Assembly: GCF_947241705.1 (NCBI RefSeq)
Contig: NC_079259.1
Location: forward strand, 1,178,001 to 1,242,000
DNA: 64,000 nucleotides
Source of the DNA: Saccharomyces mikatae IFO 1815
Taxonomy: Eukaryota > Ascomycota > Saccharomycetes > Saccharomycetales > Saccharomycetaceae
Reading direction: 5' to 3'
Positions 1 through 9,994 of this stretch are shown in pieces. The notes under the pieces were generated by a model. That model saw nothing but the letters and a program-made list of their open reading frames with translations, did not search any database and was not told where the DNA came from. The number at the start of each line of letters is the position of its first letter. The first letter of the stretch is position 1. Made by a program: the position numbers and the translations under genes.

Positions 1-152
1 TGTAAAGACATATTCCCCAATGATGAAACAGAATTAGTTTTCCAGTTGAATGACTTCTTTTGGTGCTCCCTCACGATATCCGGCGCGCTATGCAAATTTA
101 TACCATCTAATTCCTTAGTCAATCTAACAACAGCATCATGTTCAGTTGGCAT
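1..152 (-). CDS. DXO1: Dxo1 decapping nuclease, N-terminal end only (cut by window edge)
   Basis: The minus strand reads ATG at 152 and stays open to base 1, giving about 50 residues that begin MPTEHDAVVRLTKELDGINL. This fits the start of S. cerevisiae Dxo1 (recalled MSTEQDAVLGLAKDLEGINL), and the position beside CTS2 agrees. Dxo1 belongs to the DXO/Rai1 family, which removes incomplete or non-canonical 5' caps and degrades the RNA 5'-3'. None of the catalytic motifs lie in this fragment, so the assignment rests on N-terminal similarity and synteny. It is divergent from CTS2 across about 310 bp. Confidence 0.85.
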   Translation of the reverse strand, partial: MPTEHDAVVRLTKELDGINLHSAPDIVREHQKKSFNWKTNSVSSLGNMSL

Positions 153-463
153 AACTAGTCTTTGGCTAAAAGGGAGGTTTCATTGTCAAGTAATTTGATA
201 TTTAAAATTGTATATTGCCATGCATGGACTCACTCACTCCATTCTAAAAACAAAAACAAGGCGTGAAAGCAGTAGAAAAACTGGAAAAATCAATGGTGGG
301 GTAATCCTAATGAATTTGACACAATAATTCTATTGATCCTGAAAGAATACTCGTTAATTAGAAAGGTACATCAGAGAAAAATCTTTTGTGGTAGTAAGGT
401 CGAAAAATACATCTCTGACTTTGTTACCTGCAACCTACATAAGCAGAGAATACAAGTGATCAT
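153..463. other. intergenic: divergent DXO1/CTS2 promoter
   Basis: About 310 bp between two divergent start codons. It is AT-rich and I see no convincing binding site, repeat or additional ORF. Confidence 0.6.
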
Positions 464-1999
464 ATGGTAAGTCTCTCGTTGTACCACGGATCAAAGACTA
501 GCTTGATATCTCACCTGCTAATACTACTTATCATTGTAACAATAGTTATTGAAATGTGCTTATATAAAAAAATTTTCAAGAACCAGAGGTCTAACAAAAT
601 TAGAGATAGTTTTAACAATGGTGGACATAAAGTGCCTAACATGGATCAAACTCAGGGACCCAATGTCGATGGCGAAGGTTTTGTATCAGGGGTTTATTAT
701 TCGAATTGGTCACCTTACAAACCGAGATTTCATTTCCCGCACGACATTAATTTAACGCAAGTATCACATGTTTATTATGCATTTTTCAGGATTAATCCTA
801 GAACCGGAGGTATAGAAAGCACCGATAATTGGTCAGACTTAGAAATGAATTTGTACAAACCGTTGGCAATCAAATCTTCAGAATTAATTGATGGCAACTC
901 GAGTAATGATATACAGAAAATTTTACCTTTAGGTTGCATTGGTGAACTCTTTTATTTGAAACACTCCTGCTCTGGTAAGAAATTTAAAGTTATCATGTCA
1001 ATTGGAGGCTGGTCAGATAGTGAAAATTTCAAGGTCATAATAAAAAATGAGAACTTACTGCAAGCTTTTGTTGATTCTTCAGTAGAAACAATGTTTAAAT
1101 TAGGGTTTGATGGTATTGACCTGGACTGGGAGTTTCCTGAAAACAACAAGTCAGAACCCCAGGGTTATCTGAAATTAGTCAGGATGTTACGATCGAAATT
1201 GAATAGTCTAGAGTCCCAAATTTTCGGAGAAGGCGTCGAAGACCATTTCCAGTTATCTATTGCGGCCCCTGCGTTCAAGGATAAGTTATATTACTTGCCA
1301 ATCCCAGAGATTGACCAGTATATTGATTACTGGAATATGATGACGTATGATTATTATGGCTCGTGGTCAGAGACAACGGGATATCATAGCAATTTATTCA
1401 GCGAGACAGAATTAAGTGGAAACTTTGCCATACATTATATGATTGATAAATTTGGCATCAATTCCAGAAAGTTAGTTTTGGGAATGGCAGCTTACGGAAG
1501 AAGTTTCCACATCAAAGGTAGCGGTTTCCAACCATTCACTCAGAATACTATTCTAATCAATCAAAGTTTCAAAGGCGTGGGAAAGCTTACTAAAGAAGTA
1601 AATAAGGCTGATGGTAAAGAAGGTATCTGGCCATATAAAAACCTACCGAAGAAAGGCACAATAGAACGGTATGATCCCAAGTACGTTTCAGCATATTGCT
1701 TTGACGAAAAGAATTCGATATTCATCAGTTACGATAACACTAAATCAGTAAAAACGAAGGCCGAATACGTATTGCATAACAAGTTGGGTGGAGGTTTTTG
1801 GTGGGAGTCATGTGGGGAGACTTACGCGAATGAGTCAAGGTCACTAATACACGCATTTAACGAAGGTCTTCGCTCTAATGTGTCCACAAAACCATCCATG
1901 TTTGAAAATGAGAGGGTTGTAAACTTCTACCTGAATAAATATGGTAATAATGGATTTTTAACCCCGTATTTAAAGCATATGGATTCATTTAAGCAGTGA
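464..1999 (+). CDS. CTS2: Cts2, GH18 chitinase-like protein
   Basis: A 511-residue protein of glycoside hydrolase family 18. Residues about 14-34 form one hydrophobic segment (signal anchor or uncleaved signal). The family signature DGIDLDWE lies at 216-223, with E223 as the expected catalytic acid. The GH18 barrel runs from about 70 to 470, with the SIGGWSDS and MTYDYYGSW motifs. Length equals the S. cerevisiae protein. Cts2 is a putative chitinase implicated in spore-wall formation; the activity is inferred from family and motif. The start is the ATG directly before the hydrophobic segment. The gene is convergent with VPS74 across 160 bp. Confidence 0.93.
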   Translation: MVSLSLYHGSKTSLISHLLILLIIVTIVIEMCLYKKIFKNQRSNKIRDSFNNGGHKVPNMDQTQGPNVDGEGFVSGVYYSNWSPYKPRFHFPHDINLTQVSHVYYAFFRINPRTGGIESTDNWSDLEMNLYKPLAIKSSELIDGNSSNDIQKILPLGCIGELFYLKHSCSGKKFKVIMSIGGWSDSENFKVIIKNENLLQAFVDSSVETMFKLGFDGIDLDWEFPENNKSEPQGYLKLVRMLRSKLNSLESQIFGEGVEDHFQLSIAAPAFKDKLYYLPIPEIDQYIDYWNMMTYDYYGSWSETTGYHSNLFSETELSGNFAIHYMIDKFGINSRKLVLGMAAYGRSFHIKGSGFQPFTQNTILINQSFKGVGKLTKEVNKADGKEGIWPYKNLPKKGTIERYDPKYVSAYCFDEKNSIFISYDNTKSVKTKAEYVLHNKLGGGFWWESCGETYANESRSLIHAFNEGLRSNVSTKPSMFENERVVNFYLNKYGNNGFLTPYLKHMDSFKQ

Positions 2000-2159
2000 A
2001 TATAAGTGGGATAGCATAAACAATAACTGAATTTTCGTGTATTTAATATTCATTTCGTATAAATACATATATATATATAAATGTTGATTATTAGGGTAAG
2101 AAGTTTATAAAACATCCAAGCATTTTCGAGTTTGAAAAGGGATGGTTCCAACTTTATTA

Positions 2160-3200
2160 TCATAATAGCATATCCATTCTTGAAAACACTTCGAACACAC
2201 CGGCGATAACTTCCAGTTGTAAATTATGACCAGGATTGCTTTCCATTTCTTCTTTGACCTCCTTATTCAGATTGACAGAAATCCCTAACTCAGTCTCTTT
2301 CTCTAAATCAAACGGAAATTGCGAAAATTGCGCCATTATTTCTTCAGCTCTACTAATTGCCTTATCTCTCTTCTCATATTCTAATGTAGTCAAGACATTT
2401 TCCAATACGTTTGCCCCATACGATCCACATATTAAAGCTAAAGTTCTAATGATTTTAAAAGATGTTGTTTCCGGAAAATATTCATTGTAACTTAATTCCA
2501 TATTCCTAGATACTAGTACAGAAAGTACTCTGCGCTTTATGGCTTCTTTGCAGCTTGCATCGGCGATGGGGTGAGTAGCCATGTCAAACAAAAAAAAATT
2601 TTTCATTTCTGTTCTTAATACACCTTTATCAACCAAACCTTTAGCCAACCTTTCTCTAACTTGCTTCAATTGATAGTTGATCTTCAAAAGGTTCCATGTT
2701 TCACCACTTAAAAGGTCAATCCAATTAGAAATCGTTAAAGGTTCATCGTTTTTCATCAATTGCAAAGTTTCATCCAGTAAAACTTCTCCTGTTTTGGAAC
2801 CGTCAATAACTTCAATCAATCTTTCAGAAAGATCGAACCTTTTCCTGGCGGAGTCATCTAGGATCCTGATTTTACCTCTCAATGCTAATTCAATAATTAT
2901 ACAGCCACGTAGAGCATACGAAATGCTATCGTTCCAGAATGACAAATATCCTTCTCTATCTCTTAAACCCATCAGTAAAACCTCCTCCATCAAAGTTAAG
3001 GTAGGGATGTTGATATTGTCCCTCAATTTCGATTCTTCTGGGTCATATGCAATCTTTTTATTAGTTCCGTTATCATCATCGTCAACAGCAACACTAGCGA
3101 TTTTGTCTCCCTTAGCATTGATATTGTTAGCGGATGGTTGCATGGAGGATGTATCTCCAGAATCTGCTCTATTGACTCTACGACGTTGTAAAGTAGACAT
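2160..3200 (-). CDS. VPS74: Vps74, Golgi PI4P-binding GOLPH3 homologue
   Basis: A 346-residue GPP34/GOLPH3 family protein. The first 60 or so residues are basic and low-complexity ([13 protein letters not shown]), and the mostly helical GPP34 domain follows from about 65 to the end. In the family the protein binds phosphatidylinositol-4-phosphate on Golgi membranes, recognises cytosolic tails of glycosyltransferases, packages them into COPI vesicles, and activates the phosphatase Sac1. Length is within one residue of the S. cerevisiae protein. No signal peptide or membrane segment is visible, as expected for a peripheral protein. A 185-codon open frame on the opposite strand is taken as a shadow. 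Confidence 0.95.
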   Translation of the reverse strand: MSTLQRRRVNRADSGDTSSMQPSANNINAKGDKIASVAVDDDDNGTNKKIAYDPEESKLRDNINIPTLTLMEEVLLMGLRDREGYLSFWNDSISYALRGCIIIELALRGKIRILDDSARKRFDLSERLIEVIDGSKTGEVLLDETLQLMKNDEPLTISNWIDLLSGETWNLLKINYQLKQVRERLAKGLVDKGVLRTEMKNFFLFDMATHPIADASCKEAIKRRVLSVLVSRNMELSYNEYFPETTSFKIIRTLALICGSYGANVLENVLTTLEYEKRDKAISRAEEIMAQFSQFPFDLEKETELGISVNLNKEVKEEMESNPGHNLQLEVIAGVFEVFSRMDMLL

Positions 3201-3797
3201 AATTTTTCCTGTTTTTTTAAAAGCTCTGTTTTAATTCTTTTACTTTATCGGATCAGAGTTTATGATAGAAATATAGGCTGGTAACGAGACTGCCGGTTTA
3301 GTTATATTCGCTAGCTTAGAAATTTGAAATTTACTTTTAATCTATAAATGCAGCAGCTAGAGCCAAAGAAAAAGTAAATTAAACAGCGTAAGCAACGGGC
3401 CAGTATAGAACTGAAGAAAATCAATGTACCCAGAAAGCAATCACTTGCCACACAAATAGATGTGAATGTTCAAAACCAGAAAGATAATAATATTACGGTC
3501 CAAGTTAGTAAGTTACTTACAGTGATTCTAGGTAAATACATGCCCATTAGCCTCTTTTTCACTCCGTAGCTGACTGCTTGGAGAGTAAAAAAGAGCCAGA
3601 AAATATCATTATTGACGATATAGAAAGGGTAACGCTCTTCTCTTTTTTCAATTATACTATAGAATACTGAATAATGTCTATCTTGACAGTGACTTAAATG
3701 AGGAACTCGGGCGCTTGACTCTTATGAAACTAGTTGCTGACATTTCAAGAGTTGACGAGAGTTATTTTGTACTTGAAACTGTTTTTCATTAGAAAAG
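3201..3797. other. intergenic: divergent VPS74/FRQ1 promoter with a coding-like open stretch
   Basis: About 600 bp. No established gene lies here. A plus-strand frame is open for roughly 62 codons from about 3380 to 3567, and another short open stretch ends just before FRQ1. Neither has a good ATG. It is listed as a weak finding rather than as a gene. Confidence 0.5.
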
Positions 3798-4370
3798 ATG
3801 GGAGCCAAGACTTCAAAACTTTCCAAGGACGACCTGACATGTTTGAAACAATCCACTTATTTTGATAGGAGAGAAATTCAACAATGGCACAAAGGGTTTC
3901 TCAGAGATTGCCCTAGTGGTCAATTAACTAGGGAAGACTTTGTTAAGATATATAAGCAGTTTTTTCCCTTTGGTTCTCCTGAGGATTTTGCTAATCATCT
4001 TTTCACTGTTTTTGACAAGGATAACAATGGATTTATACATTTTGAAGAGTTCATCACTGTTTTGAGCACCACATCCAGGGGTACTATGGAGGAGAAGCTG
4101 AGCTGGGCCTTCGAGCTTTATGATTTGAATCATGATGGATACATCACCTTCGATGAAATGCTGACTATTGTGGCGAGTGTTTATAAGATGATGGGGTCTA
4201 TGGTCACGTTGAATGAAGATGAAGCTACACCGGAGTCAAGGGTCAAGAAGATATTCAAGTTGATGGATAAGAATGAGGATGGTTACATTACGCTGGACGA
4301 ATTCAGGGAGGGTTCTAAAGTTGATCCCTCTATTATTGGTGCATTAAACCTATACGACGGGTTAATATGA
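3798..4370 (+). CDS. FRQ1: Frq1, frequenin/NCS-1 calcium sensor
   Basis: A 190-residue neuronal calcium sensor family protein. MGAKTSK at the N terminus is an N-myristoylation signal (Gly2). Three intact EF-hand loops are visible: D73-E84 ([12 protein letters not shown]), D109-E120 ([12 protein letters not shown]) and D157-E168 ([12 protein letters not shown]). The first EF-hand near residues 36-48 is degenerate, which is typical of the family. Frq1 binds and stimulates the phosphatidylinositol 4-kinase Pik1 at the trans-Golgi, so it works on the same PI4P pool that neighbouring Vps74 reads. The adjacency may be coincidental. Confidence 0.97.
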   Translation: MGAKTSKLSKDDLTCLKQSTYFDRREIQQWHKGFLRDCPSGQLTREDFVKIYKQFFPFGSPEDFANHLFTVFDKDNNGFIHFEEFITVLSTTSRGTMEEKLSWAFELYDLNHDGYITFDEMLTIVASVYKMMGSMVTLNEDEATPESRVKKIFKLMDKNEDGYITLDEFREGSKVDPSIIGALNLYDGLI

Positions 4371-4444
4371 TTGCTTTATACTGCTTCTTATTGGTTGAAT
4401 ATTATAACGATAGAAGTAGTTTTATGATATATTACGTAAAAGAT

Positions 4445-4453
4445 AACAATAAC

Positions 4454-4498
<45 letters not shown>
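4445..4498. repeat. AAT trinucleotide microsatellite
   Basis: About 16 near-perfect copies of AAT/ATA in the convergent FRQ1/PHO92 3' region. It probably lies in the FRQ1 3' UTR. The length is likely to vary between strains. Confidence 0.95.
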
Positions 4499-4499
<1 letters not shown>

Positions 4500-4565
4500 G
4501 TAAACCAGAGACAAAATTAAAAATGAATGAAAACTGTGAATAAATGTTGATAAACAAGGAAAGGT

Positions 4566-5483
4566 CTATTCGTATGTTTCATCCAAGAAGGAAAAAATAT
4601 CAGAATCTTGGATCTTGAATAGATTAACTATTGAAATTCCGATTGAGTACGGAACCTCCTGAGTATCTCTGGAATGTGTTATCGGTTTCATTTCATTGGA
4701 TGGTATCAAAAACCTCTTTAACGACCTGTTATTAACATCACGTACAATCACCCATCTTACCTTAAACGCTTTTCCATACTTTTGTTCGTCTTCCCAAATA
4801 CTGGTGTCCAAATCCATTTTTAAATCTGACACCATTTCAGCAACGCCACAGAATCTTCCTGATGTGTTTATTGAGAAAAACAAAAAAACTTTGGCTCCTG
4901 AAGGCAGTGTTTTATATGCTTCAGAGAGCCTTTTATTACCAAAATGGGTGGACGACCAAATTCCGTTGTAAAACGATCTTTTAACATGTCTCAAAGATGA
5001 GGACTTTATTACAAAGAATCTTGAATTTTCCGGAATATTTAGCCAGGGAGGGATAATTGCGGAGCTTTTCCTTTTAATGAACTCGTTTAAAGTTTGATCT
5101 TTGGTTAACTGTTGGAAAGACCTTGGTTTCGATAGATATTCCTTGTAATAGTTATTATTGTTTTCAGATTGATTATACCCTCTAGAAATAGAGTAGTTCC
5201 GATTCAGGTTTGAACTTGCTAATGGAATACTATTTGTTTGATGCATGTAGCTTCTGTTGGTGATTTCATCTTTATTTTCCTTCTTTTCGATGTCTTTTGA
5301 AAATGGTATGCATCTCTTTAGTTTTGGATTTGTTTGTACTTCTATATGTGTTCTCTCCAAAGAATGAATTAATCCATCTAATTCTCTTAATGAGTCTTCA
5401 ATTGTTCTATTAGTTCTCTTATTTTCTTTCCATTCAGAGTTAAGGTAAAAACTTGAGGGGCCAGTAGACCAAATTTGATTCAT
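4566..5483 (-). CDS. PHO92: Pho92 (Mrb1), YTH-domain m6A reader
   Basis: A 305-residue protein with an Asn/Ser-rich N-terminal half and a YTH domain at about 155-292 (FFVIKSSSLRHVKRSF, then GIWSSTHFGNKRL). W176 and W230 are placed as expected for the aromatic cage that holds N6-methyladenosine. In S. cerevisiae Pho92 reads m6A on meiotic mRNAs and couples their translation to decay; it also affects PHO4 mRNA stability. Length is within one residue of the recalled orthologue. An exact Ume6 URS1 site lies about 190 bp upstream, in line with meiotic induction. Confidence 0.95.
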   Translation of the reverse strand: MNQIWSTGPSSFYLNSEWKENKRTNRTIEDSLRELDGLIHSLERTHIEVQTNPKLKRCIPFSKDIEKKENKDEITNRSYMHQTNSIPLASSNLNRNYSISRGYNQSENNNNYYKEYLSKPRSFQQLTKDQTLNEFIKRKSSAIIPPWLNIPENSRFFVIKSSSLRHVKRSFYNGIWSSTHFGNKRLSEAYKTLPSGAKVFLFFSINTSGRFCGVAEMVSDLKMDLDTSIWEDEQKYGKAFKVRWVIVRDVNNRSLKRFLIPSNEMKPITHSRDTQEVPYSIGISIVNLFKIQDSDIFSFLDETYE

Positions 5484-5818
5484 TTTTCAAGCACAAACAA
5501 TGCTTAAGCCACTTCAACCGTGTATGAAGTGATATTTTCTAATCAATTAGTAGTAGAATACGTAGTTTTAAAGCTTCTGTTTGGGGCTTATAGTCAGCGA
5601 GTGAATTTTGAAGAAAAGGTTTCACTAGATGCATGTATTTATATATCACAAAAGGCGTCCCATGAGGATTAGCCGCCGATACTTATCCGTGGTAAGTGAT
5701 CTTAACTGCAAAAACGGGTAGCAACACTTGAACTGTTTATTTTTGGTTGCTCAGACCAACATAATTAACTCTCGCTTAAACCAAAATGCTGCAGTGACAA
5801 CATTTTTTAGAGTCGTCC
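5484..5818. other. intergenic: divergent PHO92/WIP1 promoter
   Basis: About 335 bp shared by two divergent genes. The one clear element is the URS1 site annotated separately. No ORF or repeat of note. Confidence 0.6.
5670..5679 (+). promoter_or_regulatory. URS1 (Ume6-binding site)
   Basis: TAGCCGCCGA is an exact match to the core URS1 consensus. Ume6 bound here represses early meiotic genes in mitosis and recruits Ime1 for activation. PHO92 is a meiotic regulator, so it is the likely target. WIP1 starts 140 bp away on the other side and could share the control. Confidence 0.8.
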
Positions 5819-6088
5819 ATGGACACAGAAGGATTAGCCAATTACTTACTGCGACAACTAAGTCTAGACGTGGAGGAAAATAAGCTCGAAGATCTTCTTC
5901 AGCGGCAAAATCGGGATGAAGAGCCCACTCAGGAGTATAGCAAAAAATTACTATTGGCATGTGGGTTTCAAGCAATTTTGAGGAAAATCCTGTTGGATGC
6001 TAGGGCAAGGGCAGCAGCAGAAGGTCTAAGGGAAGTTTATCCCTACCATGTCGAAACTGCAACACAGGCTTTTTTAGACAGTCAATGA
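5819..6088 (+). CDS. WIP1: Wip1, CENP-W homologue
   Basis: An 89-residue small histone-fold protein, equal in length to S. cerevisiae Wip1 (YDR374W-A). In the family CENP-W pairs with CENP-T (yeast Cnn1) through the histone fold and is part of the inner kinetochore CCAN/Ctf19 network. The segment from about 38 to 85 can form the helices of the fold ([19 protein letters not shown]). The assignment rests on length, recalled sequence and position between PHO92 and BCS1. The ATG overlaps nothing and is the first in frame. Confidence 0.9.
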   Translation: MDTEGLANYLLRQLSLDVEENKLEDLLQRQNRDEEPTQEYSKKLLLACGFQAILRKILLDARARAAAEGLREVYPYHVETATQAFLDSQ

Positions 6089-6226
6089 AAGGGTATCTGT
6101 AAGCCTCGTTATTATATATTCTTTTATTTTTAATAGTAACTAACTCCGTTTTTTATAGACAAGAAAAATAGAACTTTTTTTTTTATTTCACTATATACAC
6201 GTTATGTAATAGGACACCATTAGCCC

Positions 6227-7597
6227 CTAAAAAATGTGATTGGTATCTCGTAAGCTGGTAACCATTTTTAATGCGTCTTGTGGTGCGTCTTTATTCATGA
6301 CAAAAAGTCCTTGCAACTGAGCTGTGCTCACAGTGATGTCCAATTCTTTAACACTTTCTACAAATTTGTTGCATATGTCAGTTTCAGTTGGATAAAACTT
6401 CTTAAACATTCTTTCCACTTGATATGGAGTTGCGTTACCTACGTAGACTTTGTAGTCAATACGGCCCGGCCTCATTATGGCCGCGTCTAGTTTCTCAGGA
6501 TGATTAGTAGTCATAAAGGTAATCGTTTCTTCAGATGATGTGACACCATCTAAGGCATTCAGTAACCCACTAAATGTCACGCTAGAGTGGAAACCTTGCT
6601 CACCGCTTTGACTTCTTTTGTTGAAAGCCGCGTCAATATCTTCCAACAACAGTATACTTCTTTCTGGCATATTATTCATTAAATGGTTTAGTCGGTCGTC
6701 TGTTAAGTTATTTTCGGAGAGGTTCAAAATACAAATGTTGTAGTCTAATTCGCCAGCTAAAGCCTGGATGAAACTCGTCTTACCGGAACCGGGAGGCCCG
6801 TACAGCAAATAGCCTCTACGGTATGGGATACCTCTATCAGAATACCATTTACCATTCTTCATAAAATCATGAACGTCATCAAGAATGCCCTCTTTGACGC
6901 CATTATCCAGAATCACAGAAGGCAGCATCCTTTTGGCTTTTGGTTGACCAAACTTTCTCCATTCAGGGCCAAACGAAGTGTAAATAACAGTTTTACCTTC
7001 GGTAGTCTTCAAAGCTATGTCTTTGGCCTCATTTAATATATCATCAAATAAATGTTTGTCACGGTATAGAGTGGTCAGCGTTACGGTCTCAAATGGTGAT
7101 CCATTCGCAATATCTATCATTTTTGCGGACCTTTCTCTCTTGATCAAGATGAATGCTCCCTTATAACGAATCCAATGATTTCCCGGACCTGGAACCAGCG
7201 AAAATTTTGTACTGACTGATCCATTATCATGTTGTATGTAGTTTGTTCTTACAGATAAGTGTCTGGATACTCTTTGAGGGTGTTTAGCCATCCAAGTCAA
7301 AAACCAGCTATATGATTTATCCTTAGATTGAATCTCTAAATCGACAATCATCTGTCGATATGCCACCCTGCTGGCCTTTATTATACCGGACCTAGCCACG
7401 GCTAAGCCAGTACCAAGAATCATGAGCCCACCGCCAGCGGCAAAATAGGGATTGCTTGACATAGCATCACCTACTAATTTTGAAAGTTTACCCTGGACGG
7501 TGTCATTATCAATATTACTTGCTGACGAAGTAACCACACTGCTTGGATCTGAAGCAGCCTGTTTATCATTTTGTATGCCAATCGGCTCATCCGACAT
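6227..7597 (-). CDS. BCS1: Bcs1, mitochondrial AAA translocase for Rieske protein
   Basis: A 456-residue AAA ATPase of the mitochondrial inner membrane. A single transmembrane segment at about 50-70 ([18 protein letters not shown]) is followed by the basic internal import signal and the BCS1-specific domain. The AAA module has Walker A at 267-274 (GPPGSGKT) and Walker B near 315-320 (ILLLED). Bcs1 moves the folded Rieske subunit Rip1 from matrix to membrane and so completes complex III. I place the start at MSDEPIG because it gives the orthologue's exact length and has A at -3. An in-frame ATG exists 17 codons upstream in poor context (see findings). Confidence 0.96.
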   Translation of the reverse strand: MSDEPIGIQNDKQAASDPSSVVTSSASNIDNDTVQGKLSKLVGDAMSSNPYFAAGGGLMILGTGLAVARSGIIKASRVAYRQMIVDLEIQSKDKSYSWFLTWMAKHPQRVSRHLSVRTNYIQHDNGSVSTKFSLVPGPGNHWIRYKGAFILIKRERSAKMIDIANGSPFETVTLTTLYRDKHLFDDILNEAKDIALKTTEGKTVIYTSFGPEWRKFGQPKAKRMLPSVILDNGVKEGILDDVHDFMKNGKWYSDRGIPYRRGYLLYGPPGSGKTSFIQALAGELDYNICILNLSENNLTDDRLNHLMNNMPERSILLLEDIDAAFNKRSQSGEQGFHSSVTFSGLLNALDGVTSSEETITFMTTNHPEKLDAAIMRPGRIDYKVYVGNATPYQVERMFKKFYPTETDICNKFVESVKELDITVSTAQLQGLFVMNKDAPQDALKMVTSLRDTNHIF

Positions 7598-7895
7598 GGT
7601 TAATTGAGGGTTCACTTCATCATTTTTCCGAACTGTCACCTGGCACATCTACAGCACTGTGTATGCAGAAAGCTGAAAATCTTTATTTTATATCAATCAC
7701 ATTGAATTTTTCCACGATATTTAAGGGTAACCTACTGATATAATCCAGAGAGCAGTCAATATTTGTTCGAAAGCAGCGTAAAAGAGAACAAATGGCTTTC
7801 TGTTTTCGCTATAGACTTTAATTGGTACATCTCATTCTTCTGTTTATTTGTTATTTCATTCTTTCTTTTTTTCCAGTCTAGTCACTTCATTTGAG
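7598..7895. other. intergenic: divergent BCS1/ARH1 promoter
   Basis: About 300 bp shared by two mitochondrial genes. I see no clear regulatory motif. Confidence 0.5.
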
Positions 7896-9377
7896 ATGAA
7901 TACTGTTCAAATAAGACGACTTTCTTCGCGAATAAATCGCAAGACAGTATCCATTGTTGGATCAGGGCCTTCTGGATTTTACACAGCGTACCATTTACTT
8001 AAGAAGTCGCCAATTCCATTGAATGTCACCATATGGGAAAAATTACCCGTTCCTTTTGGCTTAAGTAGATATGGTGTAGCACCTGATCATCCAGAAGTCA
8101 AAAATTGTGAAGAAACGTTTACTACATGTGCAGAAGAATATTCTCTACCTAAAGATCAGAAACATAAATTCTCTTTTGTTGGCGGCGTGACCATTGGAAA
8201 AGAAATACTATTAAAAACTTTATTGGATAGTCAAGATGCTGTTATTTTAAGTTACGGTTGTACAGGTGACAGAAAACTGAACATCCCTGGTGAAAAAGGA
8301 ACAAAGGGAGTATTCAGTAGTAGAGAATTTGTCAACTGGTACAATGGACATCCTGATTTTGCAAATGATAAGAGATTTACTGATTTTGATTGGAGTAAGG
8401 TCTCAAGGGTTGGTATTATAGGCAATGGTAACGTCGCTCTTGATATTACGCGTGTGTTAATCTCTAATCAAATCGATGAGATATGGAAAGATACGGACAT
8501 CTCAACTCTTGCACTAAACTTGATAAGAAAGGCTCCCGTAAAGGAAGTTAAGCTAATTGCAAGACGAGATTTCGTTCATTCTAAGTTCACTAACAAAGAA
8601 TTAAGGGAGCTTTGGGAATTAGAGAAATATGGCGTTCGTGGTTGCATAGATTCTAAATTTTTCAAAAAAGGAATGTTTGATCTCTCAAAGTACGATCGTG
8701 CGTTCAATAGACGAGTGGAAATGTGTAGTGAATATCTTAAACCGTTTAACGAACGTTCAAAGAGAAATTATAAAAAGACGCCTCCTCCGAGTAACGGATA
8801 TAATAAATTTTGGGAGTTGGACTATCTAAAGACTCCTTTGGAAATTAATAGAAATGAGTCTGGTGCAATCAATTCATTGACTTTATGTAATAACCAATTA
8901 CATGAAGATAACAGTTTACAACCCCTGAAGGACCCAATCAATATCATGACGTATAAGATAGATTTGTTGGTTTCATCACTGGGTTATGCGGGTGTTCCCA
9001 TGCCTGAATTTTCTAATCTATCCGTCCGATTTGATAAAGACCATATAGCTAATGAACAAGGTCGTGTTTTAACTACTAATGGAAGAATATTCCCACGTTT
9101 GTATGCGTCTGGCTGGATCCGTAAGGGCAGCAAGGGTGTTATTGCCTCGACTATGCAAGATGCTTTTGAAGTCGGGGACAAAGTTATACAAGACTTGGTA
9201 GTTAGCGGGGCGCTGTCCTCAGGTAAGTCCATCGACCTCTCTAACGTCAAGCATACCACATGGGAGGATTGGAAAAGAATTAATAAGAAAGAGTTGCTTC
9301 GGGGCCAGAAAGAACATAAAACCCGATCGAAATTTTTGACGTTCGAAGAATTATGGAGTCGTACAAAGATCGAATAG
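7896..9377 (+). CDS. ARH1: Arh1, mitochondrial adrenodoxin/ferredoxin reductase
   Basis: A 493-residue flavoprotein. The FAD-binding dinucleotide motif is VGSGPSGF at about 20-27, and the NADPH-binding segment is GIIGNGNVALD near 180. The basic start MNTVQIRRLSSRINRK looks like a mitochondrial presequence. The enzyme passes electrons from NADPH to ferredoxin Yah1 for Fe-S cluster, haem A and coenzyme Q synthesis. The start was chosen at 7896 because the frame upstream has no ATG and this start gives the S. cerevisiae length. Confidence 0.95.
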   Translation: MNTVQIRRLSSRINRKTVSIVGSGPSGFYTAYHLLKKSPIPLNVTIWEKLPVPFGLSRYGVAPDHPEVKNCEETFTTCAEEYSLPKDQKHKFSFVGGVTIGKEILLKTLLDSQDAVILSYGCTGDRKLNIPGEKGTKGVFSSREFVNWYNGHPDFANDKRFTDFDWSKVSRVGIIGNGNVALDITRVLISNQIDEIWKDTDISTLALNLIRKAPVKEVKLIARRDFVHSKFTNKELRELWELEKYGVRGCIDSKFFKKGMFDLSKYDRAFNRRVEMCSEYLKPFNERSKRNYKKTPPPSNGYNKFWELDYLKTPLEINRNESGAINSLTLCNNQLHEDNSLQPLKDPINIMTYKIDLLVSSLGYAGVPMPEFSNLSVRFDKDHIANEQGRVLTTNGRIFPRLYASGWIRKGSKGVIASTMQDAFEVGDKVIQDLVVSGALSSGKSIDLSNVKHTTWEDWKRINKKELLRGQKEHKTRSKFLTFEELWSRTKIE

Positions 9378-9688
9378 ATTGATTAGGTTGTTACCAAGTT
9401 GCTAGCAGTTTTTATAAATTTAAATAGTAAGAGTTGATTTTTTACAGATAGAACCAATCACATCGAAGGATTTCTTATTAATAGTGTGTATCCTGCGCGT
9501 GGTCTTCGGAGAGACCGAACGAGGAACTTAGAATATTTGATAGTGAGAAAATATGCACATAGCTCCCTCATTTTTAATTATAAAGAAAGACATTGTGTTC
9601 TAAGACAATAAAAAACATTGTAGAGATTGCTTGAAGAAACTTTTATCTAAAACTTTTCCTGAAAGGAGTGGACACCCATAAAAAAAAA
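9378..9688. other. intergenic: ARH1 3' end and ATP17 promoter
   Basis: About 310 bp. It holds the HAP-type CCAAT box annotated separately. An A-run lies directly before the ATP17 start codon. Confidence 0.5.
9453..9460 (+). promoter_or_regulatory. HAP2/3/4/5 CCAAT box
   Basis: ACCAATCA matches the yeast HAP-complex consensus ACCAAYNA about 230 bp upstream of ATP17. HAP control of ATP synthase and other respiratory genes is well known; a role at this site is inferred. Confidence 0.6.
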
Positions 9689-9994
9689 ATGATTTTTAAA
9701 CGTGCAGTATCTACATTGATTCCTCCAAAAGTTGTGTCTTCCAAGAATATAGGTTCAGCACCAAATGCCAAGCGCATTGCCAATGTTGTTCACTTTTACA
9801 AATCCTTACCTCAAGGACCAGCACCGGCCATCAGAGTCAACACCAGATTGGGCAGATACAAGGCCAAGTATTTTGATGGAGACAACGCTAGTGGTAAACC
9901 ATTGTGGCACTTTGCGCTAGGTATTATTGCCTTTGGTTATTCAATGGAATATTACTTTCACCTGAGACATCATAAAGGTGCGGAAGAGCATTGA
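9689..9994 (+). CDS. ATP17: Atp17, F1Fo-ATP synthase subunit f
   Basis: A 101-residue precursor that begins MIFKRAVSTLIPPK, a basic amphipathic mitochondrial presequence. One membrane-spanning segment lies near 76-92 (LWHFALGIIAFGYSMEYY). Subunit f is part of the membrane Fo sector and the peripheral stalk/dimer interface. The start is the ATG at 9689. The frame is open a few codons further up but only from a GTG, and the ATG start gives the orthologue's exact length. Confidence 0.97.
   Translation: MIFKRAVSTLIPPKVVSSKNIGSAPNAKRIANVVHFYKSLPQGPAPAIRVNTRLGRYKAKYFDGDNASGKPLWHFALGIIAFGYSMEYYFHLRHHKGAEEH

Noticed and set aside
2677-3234. 185-codon frame antisense to VPS74
   Set aside because: It mirrors the VPS74 reading frame, has no recognisable domain and is Ser/Leu-rich as expected from reverse reading.
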